A stretch of 64,000 nucleotides of DNA from positions 1 to 64,000 of the forward strand of contig CBDIDQ010000131.1 of assembly GCA_965277695.1 (NCBI GenBank), read 5' to 3'. Below, in pieces: positions 35,281 through 43,346 of this stretch (positions are counted from its first letter, which is position 1; the number at the start of each line of letters is the position of its first letter). The DNA is from JABSOG01 sp965277695 (GTDB lineage: Bacteria > Pseudomonadota > Gammaproteobacteria > Enterobacterales > Alteromonadaceae). The notes under the pieces are model-generated. The model saw only the letters and a program-made list of their open reading frames with translations. It was not told the DNA's origin and did not search any database. The translations under genes were made by a program, and so were the position numbers.

Positions 35281-36180
35281 ATGAATCAATTTAATCATAT
35301 TAACCTCTGGGATCTACAGGCGTTGGCGATAGATTTTGGCATCATTTTTGTGTTGTTTATCAGCCTGCGTTTAGTCAAAGGACTAGTCTCAAATGTTCAC
35401 GCCACTGATGAAATCGCCAGTCAGGACAATCATGCGTTTGGTGTTTCATTCGCTGGTGGCATTGCCGCATTAGCGATAATGCTCAGTGGTGCCAGTATGG
35501 GTGAGTTTGGTAGCTCATTACTCAATGAAGCGATGAATATGGCGGCTTTCGGCATCGTCGGTTTAGTATTGATCACCCTTGGGCGCTGGATACAAGACAA
35601 GCTGGTATTACCGCAGGTGTCATTGCATGATGAAATCGCCAAGGGCAATCTGGCGGCATCAATTGTCGATTTAGGCAATGTCATTGCAGTCGGCATTGTT
35701 ATTCGTGCTTCTATGGTGTGGGTTGAAACCGAAGGCTACATGGCCATACCGGTCATTGTGGCGGCTTTTGTGGTATCGCAAATCGTCTTAACGCTGGCGT
35801 CAAAATACCGCGTGAAATTATTCAAGGTCAAAAGCAAAGACGGCAATGATTGTATGCAACAAGCCCTTGAAGATGGCAACATTGCCTTGGCCCTGCGTTA
35901 TTGCGGTTATTTGACTGGTACTGCACTGGCTATCACAGCCGCATCCGGTCTGGTCAGATATGATGCCGAAAGCGTTTGGATAGCCGTGCTAGCATGGGCT
36001 GTGATGGCCATTATCATCAGCGTTGTTTTTGGTTTACTTAAAGCGCTGGCGATGAAACTCATTTTACCTGGCGTTGATACTTCTGATGAAGTGGATAACC
36101 AGCAGAATATTGGTGTCGCAGCGATTGAAACCGCAGTAGCGTTGGCCATTGGTCTGACGTTGGCGACCTTGCTGGCTTAA
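35281..36180 (+). CDS. DUF350 membrane protein (YjfL-like, duplicated)
   Basis: 299 residues with about eight hydrophobic segments arranged as two related halves. The first has FGVSFAGGIAALAIMLSGA and GNLAASIVDLGNVIAVGIVIR, and the second half ends NIGVAAIETAVALAIGLTLA, the DUF350 pattern. E. coli YjfL is a single unit of about 130 residues, so this is a double-length member. Inner membrane; function unknown, but DUF350 genes recur beside PspA-like and polyamine-enzyme-like genes. AGGAAG precedes the ATG. Confidence 0.88.
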   Translation: MNQFNHINLWDLQALAIDFGIIFVLFISLRLVKGLVSNVHATDEIASQDNHAFGVSFAGGIAALAIMLSGASMGEFGSSLLNEAMNMAAFGIVGLVLITLGRWIQDKLVLPQVSLHDEIAKGNLAASIVDLGNVIAVGIVIRASMVWVETEGYMAIPVIVAAFVVSQIVLTLASKYRVKLFKVKSKDGNDCMQQALEDGNIALALRYCGYLTGTALAITAASGLVRYDAESVWIAVLAWAVMAIIISVVFGLLKALAMKLILPGVDTSDEVDNQQNIGVAAIETAVALAIGLTLATLLA

Positions 36181-36206
36181 CGAGTCACTCGGCACAGATT
36201 AAGACA

Positions 36207-37946
36207 ATGGAAACTGTCATGCCAGATCCAGTCTCGGCCAAACGGCAACTGCTATTACATGATGTCATTTTAATTGGCATCATGGCGATATTAGCTGCTT
36301 GCGGGCTGATATATGAATACTTGCTATCCCATTACGCCGGCCGGGTATTAGGTGCGGTAGAAACAGCCATTTACGCCATGATTGGCATTATGATAGTGTC
36401 GATGGGACTGGGTGCATTTGCTGCCCGCTGGTGTAAACAACCATTCACTGCTTTTGCTTGGCTAGAAGCCATTATTGCCCTAGTCGGCATGTCGGCGGTA
36501 CTGCTCATCGCGGCTTTAATCGCCCTAACAGGCACACTGCCCCAACTGCTAACCGAAATATTTAATCTACCGCCGGGCACAGTGCTCGATGGTGAGATAC
36601 TGCTCGATTTACAGGAGTTCGCCACTTATACTCCCTACTTCGCCGGTTTTCTCCTCGGCTTTTTGATTGGTATGGAGATCCCCTTGATCGCCAGAGTACG
36701 ACAACAAATTTATGGCACTTACCTAGAAAATAATATTGGCACAATTTATGGCGCTGATTATATCGGTGCGGGGGTCGGTGCCGCCGTTTGGGTAACGTTT
36801 ATGTTGTCAATGGAGATCACTCAAGCCGCTGTACTCACCGCCTTGTTAAATGTACTAGCGGGCAGCGTTTTTCTCTGGCGCTATTTTGATCAAGTACAAT
36901 GGCCCAAAACATTGGCGGTATTTCATCTGTTACTGCTCGTTAGCTTGTTGATTTTGGCGCAAAACGGTCAACACTGGATGCAGCAATTTACCAATGTGTT
37001 GTATAAAGATCAGGTGATTTACACCAGTCAAAGCAACTATCAGCATATTGCCGTAACTGAACGCTATTTATCGGTGGATCAAGCACCGATACTCGATTTA
37101 TACCTCAATGGACGCTTGCAGTTTTCTGGCGCTGATGAGCATGTTTACCATTCAATGCTGGTCTATCCGGCGATGGCAGCCTCAAGAAGGCATGACAATA
37201 TTCTGTTAATTGGCGGTGGTGACGGACTGGCTTTACGAGACGTGTTGAGATGGGAGCCAAAACAAGTCACTTTGATTGATTTAGATCCTGAACTAGTGGC
37301 GCTATTTAGCAACAACGGATCTGACCAAAGCCACTCGGTCAAAAACCAGATCAACCAGCAAATGACTCAACTCAATCAACACGCCTTCGACGATCCACGA
37401 GTTGACGTCATTTTTGGTGATGCCTTCATTGAGATCACCAGCCTGATCAGTCAGGGGTTAAAGTTTGACACCATCATTATTGATTTACCTGACCCCAGCC
37501 ATCCTGATTTAAACAAGCTTTATAGTGATTTCTTTTATGCCCGGGTCTACAAATTATTGCAAGGAGATGGAGTGCTGGTGATCCAATCTACCTCGCCTTT
37601 TCATGCCAAGCAAGCCTTTCAATCTGTCGGTAAAACGGTCGATGCAGCAGGGTTTTTACATGTTGAACAATATCGTCAAAACGTACCTTCATTTGGTGAG
37701 TGGGGTTGGACTATCGCCACTAAGGCTGGCCAAAGTCCATTCAATCGAATTAAATCACTAGGGCAATTGCCAAATAATCAAGACCCTTGGATCACCCAAC
37801 CGCTAATGATTGGCGCATTTGCCTTTCCAAAGAATTTTTATAGTAATATCAATGAGATAAAAGTTAATACTTTAGGTTCACTAGTCCTTTATCAATACCA
37901 TTATCAAGCATGGCAAAAAGATCAGGGGCTTTATTTTAAACAATGA
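36207..37946 (+). CDS. Membrane-anchored spermidine synthase-like protein
   Basis: 579 residues: an N-terminal block of about seven TM segments (about 15-255), followed by a spermidine/spermine synthase domain (about 270-520). The domain has YHSMLVYPAMA, the AdoMet-type loop LIGGGDGLALRDVLRW, the acidic TLIDLDPELV, the second loop DVIFGDAF and the active-site region IIDLPDPSHPDLNKLYSDFFY. Catalytic Asp positions look intact, so aminopropyl transfer or a related AdoMet reaction on a membrane substrate is plausible, though unproven for this group. The start could also be ATG at 36219. It lies 26 bases after DUF350, in the same operon. Confidence 0.88.
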   Translation: METVMPDPVSAKRQLLLHDVILIGIMAILAACGLIYEYLLSHYAGRVLGAVETAIYAMIGIMIVSMGLGAFAARWCKQPFTAFAWLEAIIALVGMSAVLLIAALIALTGTLPQLLTEIFNLPPGTVLDGEILLDLQEFATYTPYFAGFLLGFLIGMEIPLIARVRQQIYGTYLENNIGTIYGADYIGAGVGAAVWVTFMLSMEITQAAVLTALLNVLAGSVFLWRYFDQVQWPKTLAVFHLLLLVSLLILAQNGQHWMQQFTNVLYKDQVIYTSQSNYQHIAVTERYLSVDQAPILDLYLNGRLQFSGADEHVYHSMLVYPAMAASRRHDNILLIGGGDGLALRDVLRWEPKQVTLIDLDPELVALFSNNGSDQSHSVKNQINQQMTQLNQHAFDDPRVDVIFGDAFIEITSLISQGLKFDTIIIDLPDPSHPDLNKLYSDFFYARVYKLLQGDGVLVIQSTSPFHAKQAFQSVGKTVDAAGFLHVEQYRQNVPSFGEWGWTIATKAGQSPFNRIKSLGQLPNNQDPWITQPLMIGAFAFPKNFYSNINEIKVNTLGSLVLYQYHYQAWQKDQGLYFKQ

Positions 37947-37949
37947 GCT

Positions 37950-37964
37950 TGACATAATATGTCA
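37950..37964. promoter_or_regulatory. Palindromic operator, copy 2 (TGACATAATATGTCA)
   Basis: Perfect 7-1-7 palindrome just after the spermidine synthase-like gene and 94 bases before the DUF2170 start. Overlaps a TTGACA hexamer (37949-37954) with TAGTCT 16 bases downstream as a possible -10. Confidence 0.65.
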
Positions 37965-37983
37965 GTGGTGTAGTCTTTAGCCA

Positions 37984-37998
37984 TGACATAGTATGTCA
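37984..37998. promoter_or_regulatory. Palindromic operator, copy 3 (TGACATAGTATGTCA)
   Basis: Second perfect copy; centres of copies 2 and 3 are 34 bp apart, about three helical turns, which would allow two dimers to bind the same face of the DNA. 60 bases before the DUF2170 ATG. Confidence 0.65.
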
Positions 37999-38058
37999 TT
38001 AACCCAATGCACAGTTGCTTCATAAAGAGCATAAAAAGTGCGTCACAAGGTGAAAAAC

Positions 38059-38463
38059 ATGGATTTACAAGAACTATCAATCAAACTGGCTGACCATCAA
38101 CATGAAGGTACGGGATTTGAATCATTCCTAATCTCTGGTGAGCAAGATGTTTTACAGGTTATCGTTGAAGGCTTTGATGAATTGCCTATTTACGTGACAG
38201 TCACTGACGAACAGATGTTGTGTATCAGTTATCTGTTTGCTGAAAATGAATTAAAAGACGGTGTATCGGCTGAATTAAACGCCACGTTATTGAAACTCAA
38301 CGTGCCAATGCCGCTCAGCTCTTTCGCTATTATTGAAGACAAATATTCAATTTTTGGTTCTTTATCGGTCAACTCAACCTTTGACGATATTGCCCATGAA
38401 CTGGTGACATTGGCTGACAATGCCATTGATGCACTAGAGTCGATTGAAGAGTTTTTAAATTAA
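38059..38463 (+). CDS. yjfI: DUF2170 family protein (YjfI-like)
   Basis: 134 residues from the ATG at 38059 (AAGGTG six bases upstream; an in-frame GTG at 38038 is the alternative). Small acidic cytosolic protein matching DUF2170: LADHQHEGTGFESFLI, QDVLQVIVEGFDELPIYV and the late LVTLADNAIDALESIEEFL. E. coli YjfI belongs here and also precedes a PspA-like gene. Function unknown. First gene of the second half of the cluster, behind two operators. Confidence 0.85.
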   Translation: MDLQELSIKLADHQHEGTGFESFLISGEQDVLQVIVEGFDELPIYVTVTDEQMLCISYLFAENELKDGVSAELNATLLKLNVPMPLSSFAIIEDKYSIFGSLSVNSTFDDIAHELVTLADNAIDALESIEEFLN

Positions 38464-38505
38464 GATTTATTTGTATTTAACTGTTGATTTGTGAGGTAAC
38501 ACATT

Positions 38506-39195
38506 ATGAGTATTTTAAATAAAATATTTACGGCCCTGAGAGGCGGCGCACGGGAAGTGGGTGAGTCAATTGTTGATGCCAACGGCATCCGTATTTTTGA
38601 ACAAGAAATTGCTGATGCTGAAAAAGCACTGGCGTTAGCCAAGAAAAACTTAACCGAAGTCATGGCTAAAGAGATGCAAACCAAACGTAAAGTCACTGCT
38701 CTTAACAACAGCATCAGTGAACATGAAGGGTTTGCCGGTCAAGCACTGGAAAAAGGCGACGAAGCCTTGGCCCTTGAAATCGCCGAAAAAATCGCCCAAT
38801 TTGAAAACGAAAAAGTCGAGCATGATGAAGTGCTTGCCACCTACAGTAACAGCGTAACAGCGCTAAAAGCCCAGGTGAAACAGGCTGAGAAAACCATTAA
38901 AGAAAACCAGCGTCAACTATCTATGGTCAAGACCACAGAAAGTGTGCAAAAAGCCACTATGGCGGTCAATACCACACTGGCGACCAACAACTCGTCAATG
39001 TCGTCAGCCAAAGCGTCGTTGGAGCGCATCAAGCAGCGTCAGGCTGATCGGGGTGATCAATTAGCCGCAGCCAACCAGCTCGACGGTGAAGAAAACGGTG
39101 ATGACTTAAAAGCCCGTATGGCCGAAGCTGGTATCGGTGATAGCAAGTCCAAAGGCAGCGATATTTTGGCACGACTTAAAGCCAAACAAGCTTAA
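38506..39195 (+). CDS. yjfJ: PspA/IM30 family protein (YjfJ-like)
   Basis: 229 residues, almost entirely helical coiled coil, as in PspA and Vipp1, which polymerise on damaged inner membrane. N-terminus MSILNKIFTALRGGAREVGE is the amphipathic membrane-binding helix; IRIFEQEIADAEKALALAKKNL follows. The C-terminus is extended (DDLKARMAEAGIGDSKSKGS, then DILARLKAKQA), as in the YjfJ subgroup rather than classical PspA. No pspF, pspB or pspC is nearby, and no sigma-54 promoter was seen. Preceded by GAGGTAAC; followed by a terminator-like hairpin. Confidence 0.93.
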   Translation: MSILNKIFTALRGGAREVGESIVDANGIRIFEQEIADAEKALALAKKNLTEVMAKEMQTKRKVTALNNSISEHEGFAGQALEKGDEALALEIAEKIAQFENEKVEHDEVLATYSNSVTALKAQVKQAEKTIKENQRQLSMVKTTESVQKATMAVNTTLATNNSSMSSAKASLERIKQRQADRGDQLAAANQLDGEENGDDLKARMAEAGIGDSKSKGSDILARLKAKQA

Positions 39196-39213
39196 TTTTG
39201 CGATTTGACAATG

Positions 39214-39236
39214 AGCACTCTTCGGAGTGCTTTTTT
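39214..39236 (+). terminator. UUCG-loop terminator after the PspA-like gene
   Basis: AGCACTC (39214-39220), TTCG, GAGTGCT (39225-39231), then T run to 39236. A good intrinsic terminator, so DUF2491 and the last gene are reached by read-through or from their own promoter. Confidence 0.85.
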
Positions 39237-39252
39237 GGCTCCAAGCATAATT

Positions 39253-39313
39253 TACAAGGTTAAAACCTCGTCTACGACGCAATTGATACGAGCTAGACGA
39301 GAATTCATTGTCG
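39253..39313 (+). repeat. Dispersed intergenic repeat, copy B
   Basis: CAAGGTTAAAACCTCGTCTA CG (hairpin core, 39255-39276), spacer, then CTAGACGAGAATTCATTGTCG as right arm. Lies between the PspA-like and DUF2491 genes. Confidence 0.8.
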
Positions 39314-39340
39314 TTTTTTCTTTTTTAAGGTCCCCCACTT

Positions 39341-39976
39341 ATGTTTAGTAAACTCTTTGGTAAAAAGAAGCCTGAGCCTCGCCAGCTCAGTCATCCGCGC
39401 GACTTGCAAATTGGCGATATGGTACAAATGATTGATTCTTTTGCTCTGCCTCCTGAATTAAAAGGCCAAACATTACGTGTCAATGCTATCAATACTTACC
39501 AATACAAGTATGAAAACGAATTTGAATTAGTATTAAAAGGCGACGGCAATCAGTCGATTTTTTTAGTGGTTGAAAATGATGATGGCCAAGAGTGGGCCAA
39601 TTTTAGTATCAAAATTCAACGTCAAGATGTCGATAACTTATTTGATCTCGACCAGTTTGCCGAAATTTTCGATGTTGAAGATTTAGTCAGTGTCGACCGC
39701 AGCGCTGAAATCAAACAATTTGAACGTTGGACAGCCGCCCGTTACAAGCAAACCGCTCAGCCGTCTAATGGTTATTTTTATGAAAAAGACTACCGTGGCC
39801 AAACGATCCCCGAGTACGTTGAAGATGGTGGCGAGCCAGTAGAGTGCATCAACCTGAGTGATGCTGATGACGACTTTGCCATTAACATTGAAATCTGGGA
39901 CGATGGTGAAACCGATGTATCGTTAACAGTATCCCGTCCATTAAGTGATATTGTCGATTTATTTCCGGGGAGCTAG
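39341..39976 (+). CDS. yjfK: DUF2491 family protein (YjfK-like)
   Basis: 211 residues, soluble, acidic. MFSKLFGKKKPEPRQLSHPR and YQYKYENEFELVLKGDGNQS, with the late YFYEKDYRGQTIPEYVEDGG, match DUF2491, the family of E. coli YjfK encoded next to YjfI and YjfJ. Molecular function unknown. The ribosome-binding site is AAGG about 10 bases upstream. The next gene starts 5 bases after its stop. Confidence 0.87.
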   Translation: MFSKLFGKKKPEPRQLSHPRDLQIGDMVQMIDSFALPPELKGQTLRVNAINTYQYKYENEFELVLKGDGNQSIFLVVENDDGQEWANFSIKIQRQDVDNLFDLDQFAEIFDVEDLVSVDRSAEIKQFERWTAARYKQTAQPSNGYFYEKDYRGQTIPEYVEDGGEPVECINLSDADDDFAINIEIWDDGETDVSLTVSRPLSDIVDLFPGS

Positions 39977-39980
39977 TGTT

Positions 39981-40322
39981 GTGGTAAAAAGTGTTGTGAC
40001 AAAAAACTCGGAGAAGTGGGAAAAGCAAAAACCGGCCATCCGAGCCACTCAGTTAGCTTTTGATTTAAGTACCCAAGTACAGAAGAAAATCAAAAAGAAA
40101 GCCATCGATAGTGATCTAACGCCATCAGATATGATCCGGGATATTCTTGGTCTTGAAGTTAAGTCGAAAAAGACCCGCCAACGGTTAACATTTTATCTTA
40201 ACGATACTGAATTGGCTGCATTAGCGCAGCGTTATTCGATTGATGAAAGCGACAAGCTCGCGATTAAACAGAAGGTAGCTGAGGAGTTAATTGAGTTTGC
40301 GACGGGAAGCAAAGAGAAGTAG
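39981..40322 (+). CDS. Small basic protein with ribbon-helix-helix-like N-terminus
   Basis: 113 residues from GTG 39981, with GGGGAG (39967-39972) eight bases upstream. No database family recognised. The segment RATQLAFDLSTQVQKKIKKK, then AIDSDLTPSDMIRDILGL, has the strand-helix-turn-helix pattern of MetJ/Arc-type DNA-binding proteins. A second strand-helix unit follows (RQRLTFYLNDTELAALAQRY). It ends the PspA-side gene group and could be the regulator for the shared 15-bp palindromes; this is inference. Alternatively it is a structural partner of DUF2491. Confidence 0.7.
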   Translation: MVKSVVTKNSEKWEKQKPAIRATQLAFDLSTQVQKKIKKKAIDSDLTPSDMIRDILGLEVKSKKTRQRLTFYLNDTELAALAQRYSIDESDKLAIKQKVAEELIEFATGSKEK

Positions 40323-40327
40323 CAAAT

Positions 40328-40350
40328 GAGGTTAAAACCTCGCTTTTTTA
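40328..40350 (+). terminator. Terminator formed by dispersed repeat copy C
   Basis: GAGGTTAAAACCTC (40328-40341) is the hairpin core of the dispersed repeat, here followed by GCTTTTTTAAAA, giving an intrinsic terminator right after the small basic protein gene. Confidence 0.7.
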
Positions 40351-40360
40351 AAACTAATGC

Positions 40361-40993
40361 TTATTTGCGCTTCAATTTAACACGATTTAATGCCTTAAAA
40401 ATTCTCTTTAATTCTTCCCTACTGGCAGCTTCCTCAAAGCTGTCTTTTCTTATTGTCCAATTAACAACGAGCCAAATAAAATTTTCATAGAAGCTTATTT
40501 GTTCCTTTTGTTTCATTATAATATAGCCCCTTAGATAAATACCCAAATGTATTACCATTGTTTTGTGAGCCTCATAAAGATACCGCTCATCGTAAATTCC
40601 ATGCCTCATCGCATTCGCTGCACGCTCCCAAGTATTAAGTACATTTCTGATGGCCTTTGCTTCATCACAATTAGCATATTCAGGCTTGGTATACTCTTGC
40701 AACGGCATTACGTCTCTATTATTAATTGCATTGATTATTTTAGGCACACTGCTAATGTAATCTTCATTATCTGATAATGACTGTTGAAACGAAAGAGAGT
40801 TACTTTCTCGCGCCGTGCGCCTTTGAAAAAACACATTCATTAGCGCTCCAGAAAGAGCCAAAATGGCCGAAAGCAAAATAGCGCCAGCTGAATAAAATGC
40901 TGGACCTAGGTAATAAATAAAAGAAAGGCCAAAAATAAAAGTTATCAGAAAGTATATTGCAGCGATAAAGCCAGCACTACGACGGTTACTCAT
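40361..40993 (-). CDS. DUF4760 membrane protein
   Basis: 210 residues. Two TM segments (about 10-29 and 35-55), then a cytosolic helical domain: NVLNTWERAANAMRHGIYDE followed by RYLYEAHKTMVIHL matches DUF4760. Function unknown; members are found scattered in accessory contexts. The gene is visibly more AT-rich than its neighbours and stands alone between two terminators, so it may be a recent arrival. Confidence 0.8.
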   Translation of the reverse strand: MSNRRSAGFIAAIYFLITFIFGLSFIYYLGPAFYSAGAILLSAILALSGALMNVFFQRRTARESNSLSFQQSLSDNEDYISSVPKIINAINNRDVMPLQEYTKPEYANCDEAKAIRNVLNTWERAANAMRHGIYDERYLYEAHKTMVIHLGIYLRGYIIMKQKEQISFYENFIWLVVNWTIRKDSFEEAASREELKRIFKALNRVKLKRK

Positions 40994-41042
40994 ATATTAC
41001 CTTATAGGTATGTAGAAAATTAATAATGAATTACTAAATCAG

Positions 41043-41082
41043 CAGCATAAAAAAAGAGCCTGAAGGCTCTTTTTTTATGCTG
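41043..41082 (-). terminator. Strong bidirectional terminator after the DUF1232 gene
   Basis: GCATAAAAAAAGAGCC (41045-41060), loop TGAA, GGCTCTTTTTTTATGC (41065-41080), extended by CA/TG on the outside. Perfect symmetry with A and T runs built in; ends the minus-strand DUF1232 transcript. Confidence 0.92.
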
Positions 41083-41243
41083 TACATTTCTATCAGGCTT
41101 TGACCGAAAAACCCCAATCTTCTTCTGAATAAATCATTAGATACCACTCCTGAAAATCATAAACTATTGAATTAATAGTACGCATCTATAAAAAAATTGC
41201 AACACATCTATGCGTTAACTGCTTAACATAAAATTAGTATCAG

Positions 41244-41795
41244 TTAAAAAATCGACCGGAAACCCGATTTTCGACCTGAGCGACGAGTATTACGACGACT
41301 ACGCATACGAGAGTGTAATTCACGACGTTTATCGGCGAGCCAATCTTCGGCGGTAATGGTTTCACTGCCTCTGCGACCACCTTCACGATTACGATATTCA
41401 CAAAATTCATCGAAAGCTTCGATATCACTGCTCAGCTCATCCACCACCAATTCAATCATGATGGCGTCATCAAGGAAACCCAAGACCGGAATATGGTCAG
41501 GAACCAAATCCAGTGGATCGCTAAAATAAGCCAAGGCACTGATCACATCACGACGTTCTTCTTCCGGAATTTTCCACTCGGCATCTTCAACCATGGCGAT
41601 CAAAGTTTCGAGTTTGACCAATCGTTTACTGACAAACTCGGGTACCGAACCCTGCACTTCACCGGAAAGGTCTTTCGCTTTTTGCAAGATGTCGGCTTCA
41701 TCCAATTTTTCGGCACCTGCCAAAGCTTTACGCATCACATCGCGAAAATACTCCAGATCACTATCTTGCAGCTCAAATTTAATCTCTAATGACAT
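41244..41795 (-). CDS. DUF1232 (YkvA-like) protein
   Basis: 183 residues. The central VISALAYFSDPLDLVPDHIP then VLGFLDDAIMIELVVDELSS is the YkvA/DUF1232 signature, a short membrane-associated helix pair. N-terminal region helical; C-terminus Arg-rich (RSRRNTRRSGRKSGF). Function unknown. Confidence 0.88.
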   Translation of the reverse strand: MSLEIKFELQDSDLEYFRDVMRKALAGAEKLDEADILQKAKDLSGEVQGSVPEFVSKRLVKLETLIAMVEDAEWKIPEEERRDVISALAYFSDPLDLVPDHIPVLGFLDDAIMIELVVDELSSDIEAFDEFCEYRNREGGRRGSETITAEDWLADKRRELHSRMRSRRNTRRSGRKSGFRSIF

Positions 41796-42011
41796 TGGCC
41801 AATCTCCATAAACCGTTGTTACTCACAGACAAAAAGTGCCAGTGAGTTGAATATTAATGCTACGTCTAGCATAGAAAAGCCTAGGGGCAACCACAAGCAA
41901 AATCTGCCCAACGGGATAAATAAATAAACTTCTGACGGTTTTTGTTTATTGATTGATCACTTCCCTAGTAGAATGACCGTCAGAAAAATTGTCATCCTAA
42001 AAAGGTTCCCA

Positions 42012-43346
42012 ATGAAACCACTGTTTAAGGCGATTGCCTTTTGTTGTGGCCTGCTAAGTACATCTTGCATGGCGACAACCGCAAAAGATATTCAAACGTT
42101 CACATTAAAAAACGGTATGAAAGTACTAGTACTTGAAGATCACTCTATTCCCAACGCCAATATGTATATCTTCTGGAAGGTCGGCTCGCGTAATGAACAC
42201 CCAGGCATCACCGGACTATCCCACTTTTTTGAACACATGATGTTTAATGGTTCAAAAAAATACGGGCCAAAAATGTTTGATCGAGTGATGGAAGCTAACG
42301 GCGGGGCCAATAATGCCTATACCTCTGAAAACCTCACGGTTTATACCAATTGGTTTCCGGCAGACACCATAGAAACCATGTTCGACTTGGAAGCTGATCG
42401 CATTGCTCATCTCAATATTGACAGCAAAATGGTTGAGAGTGAGCGAGGTGTGGTAAGTTCAGAAAGAACCACCGGATTGGAAAACCGCAATTTCGATGCG
42501 CTTTCGGAGGAAGTCAACGGAGCCGCTTTCAGAGCACATCCGTACAGCTGGCCAGTTATTGGTCATAAGTCGGATATCGACAACTGGTCACTACAAGATC
42601 TGCAAGATTATTATAAAACCTATTATGCTCCCAATAATGCGATTGTGGTGATCGCCGGAGATGTTCAGTACAAACAGGTGAAAAAACTGGCTGAGCAATA
42701 TTTCGAACCGATTCCAGCACAAACCCCACCGCGAAAAGTTCATACCATAGAGCCTGAACAAAAAGGCGAGCGCCGGGTTTATCTGCATAAAGCGTCAGTC
42801 ACCACCCCTAATGTGTTAATGGCTTATCATATTCCGGCAACCAACCACCCAGATTTTTACGCCTTAAATATTCTTGATGATATTCTCGCTAACGGCAACA
42901 GTTCGCGCTTATACCAAGGGCTAGTTGATGAACAACTGGCAACCAGTATTTATACCTATTTACCTGAGGCTTTTGACCCATTTCTGTTTTATATCTATGC
43001 AAAAGCGGCAAAAGATGTTTCTGCTAGTCAGGTAGAAAAGGCCATTACCGCTCAAATCAACCAAATCATGAAACAAGGCGTCACTGAAAATGAGTTACAA
43101 AAAGCCAAAAATCGCATCACAGTGAGTTTCTATCGCACCATGGCGACTATTAATGGTAAGGCTAACACCATAGGCACTTATGAAACCTTCTTCGGCGATT
43201 ATAATAAATTGTTTAACGCCACCACCGAATATGACAAAGTGACCGTCGCAGATATCCAGCGTGTCACCAAAGCTTACCTAAAAAAATCAAACCGCACCGT
43301 TGGCGTACTGTCATCGCAGGAGGACAGTAATGAACAAGACTTATAA
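42012..43346 (+). CDS. M16 family zinc peptidase, catalytic subunit
   Basis: 444 residues from the ATG at 42012 (AAAAGG eight bases upstream; the frame opens at 41949). A signal sequence (about 1-20, possibly a lipobox at STSC) predicts periplasmic location. Inverted zinc motif H71-F-F-E74-H75 in GLSHFFEHMMFNG and the distal Glu in SERGVVSSERTTG are intact. The C-terminal half lacks the Arg/Tyr pair seen in complete M16 enzymes (LVDEQLATSIYTYLPEAF at that place). It overlaps by 17 bases with a second M16 gene that has the complementary features, so the two likely form a heterodimer, as in mitochondrial processing peptidase. Confidence 0.92.
   Translation: MKPLFKAIAFCCGLLSTSCMATTAKDIQTFTLKNGMKVLVLEDHSIPNANMYIFWKVGSRNEHPGITGLSHFFEHMMFNGSKKYGPKMFDRVMEANGGANNAYTSENLTVYTNWFPADTIETMFDLEADRIAHLNIDSKMVESERGVVSSERTTGLENRNFDALSEEVNGAAFRAHPYSWPVIGHKSDIDNWSLQDLQDYYKTYYAPNNAIVVIAGDVQYKQVKKLAEQYFEPIPAQTPPRKVHTIEPEQKGERRVYLHKASVTTPNVLMAYHIPATNHPDFYALNILDDILANGNSSRLYQGLVDEQLATSIYTYLPEAFDPFLFYIYAKAAKDVSASQVEKAITAQINQIMKQGVTENELQKAKNRITVSFYRTMATINGKANTIGTYETFFGDYNKLFNATTEYDKVTVADIQRVTKAYLKKSNRTVGVLSSQEDSNEQDL

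Noticed and set aside
37947..38058. Sigma-54 promoter for the PspA-like genes, as in E. coli pspA
   Set aside because: No TGGCAC-N5-TTGC pattern was found, and no PspF-like activator gene is nearby; the palindromic operators are the only clear signal.
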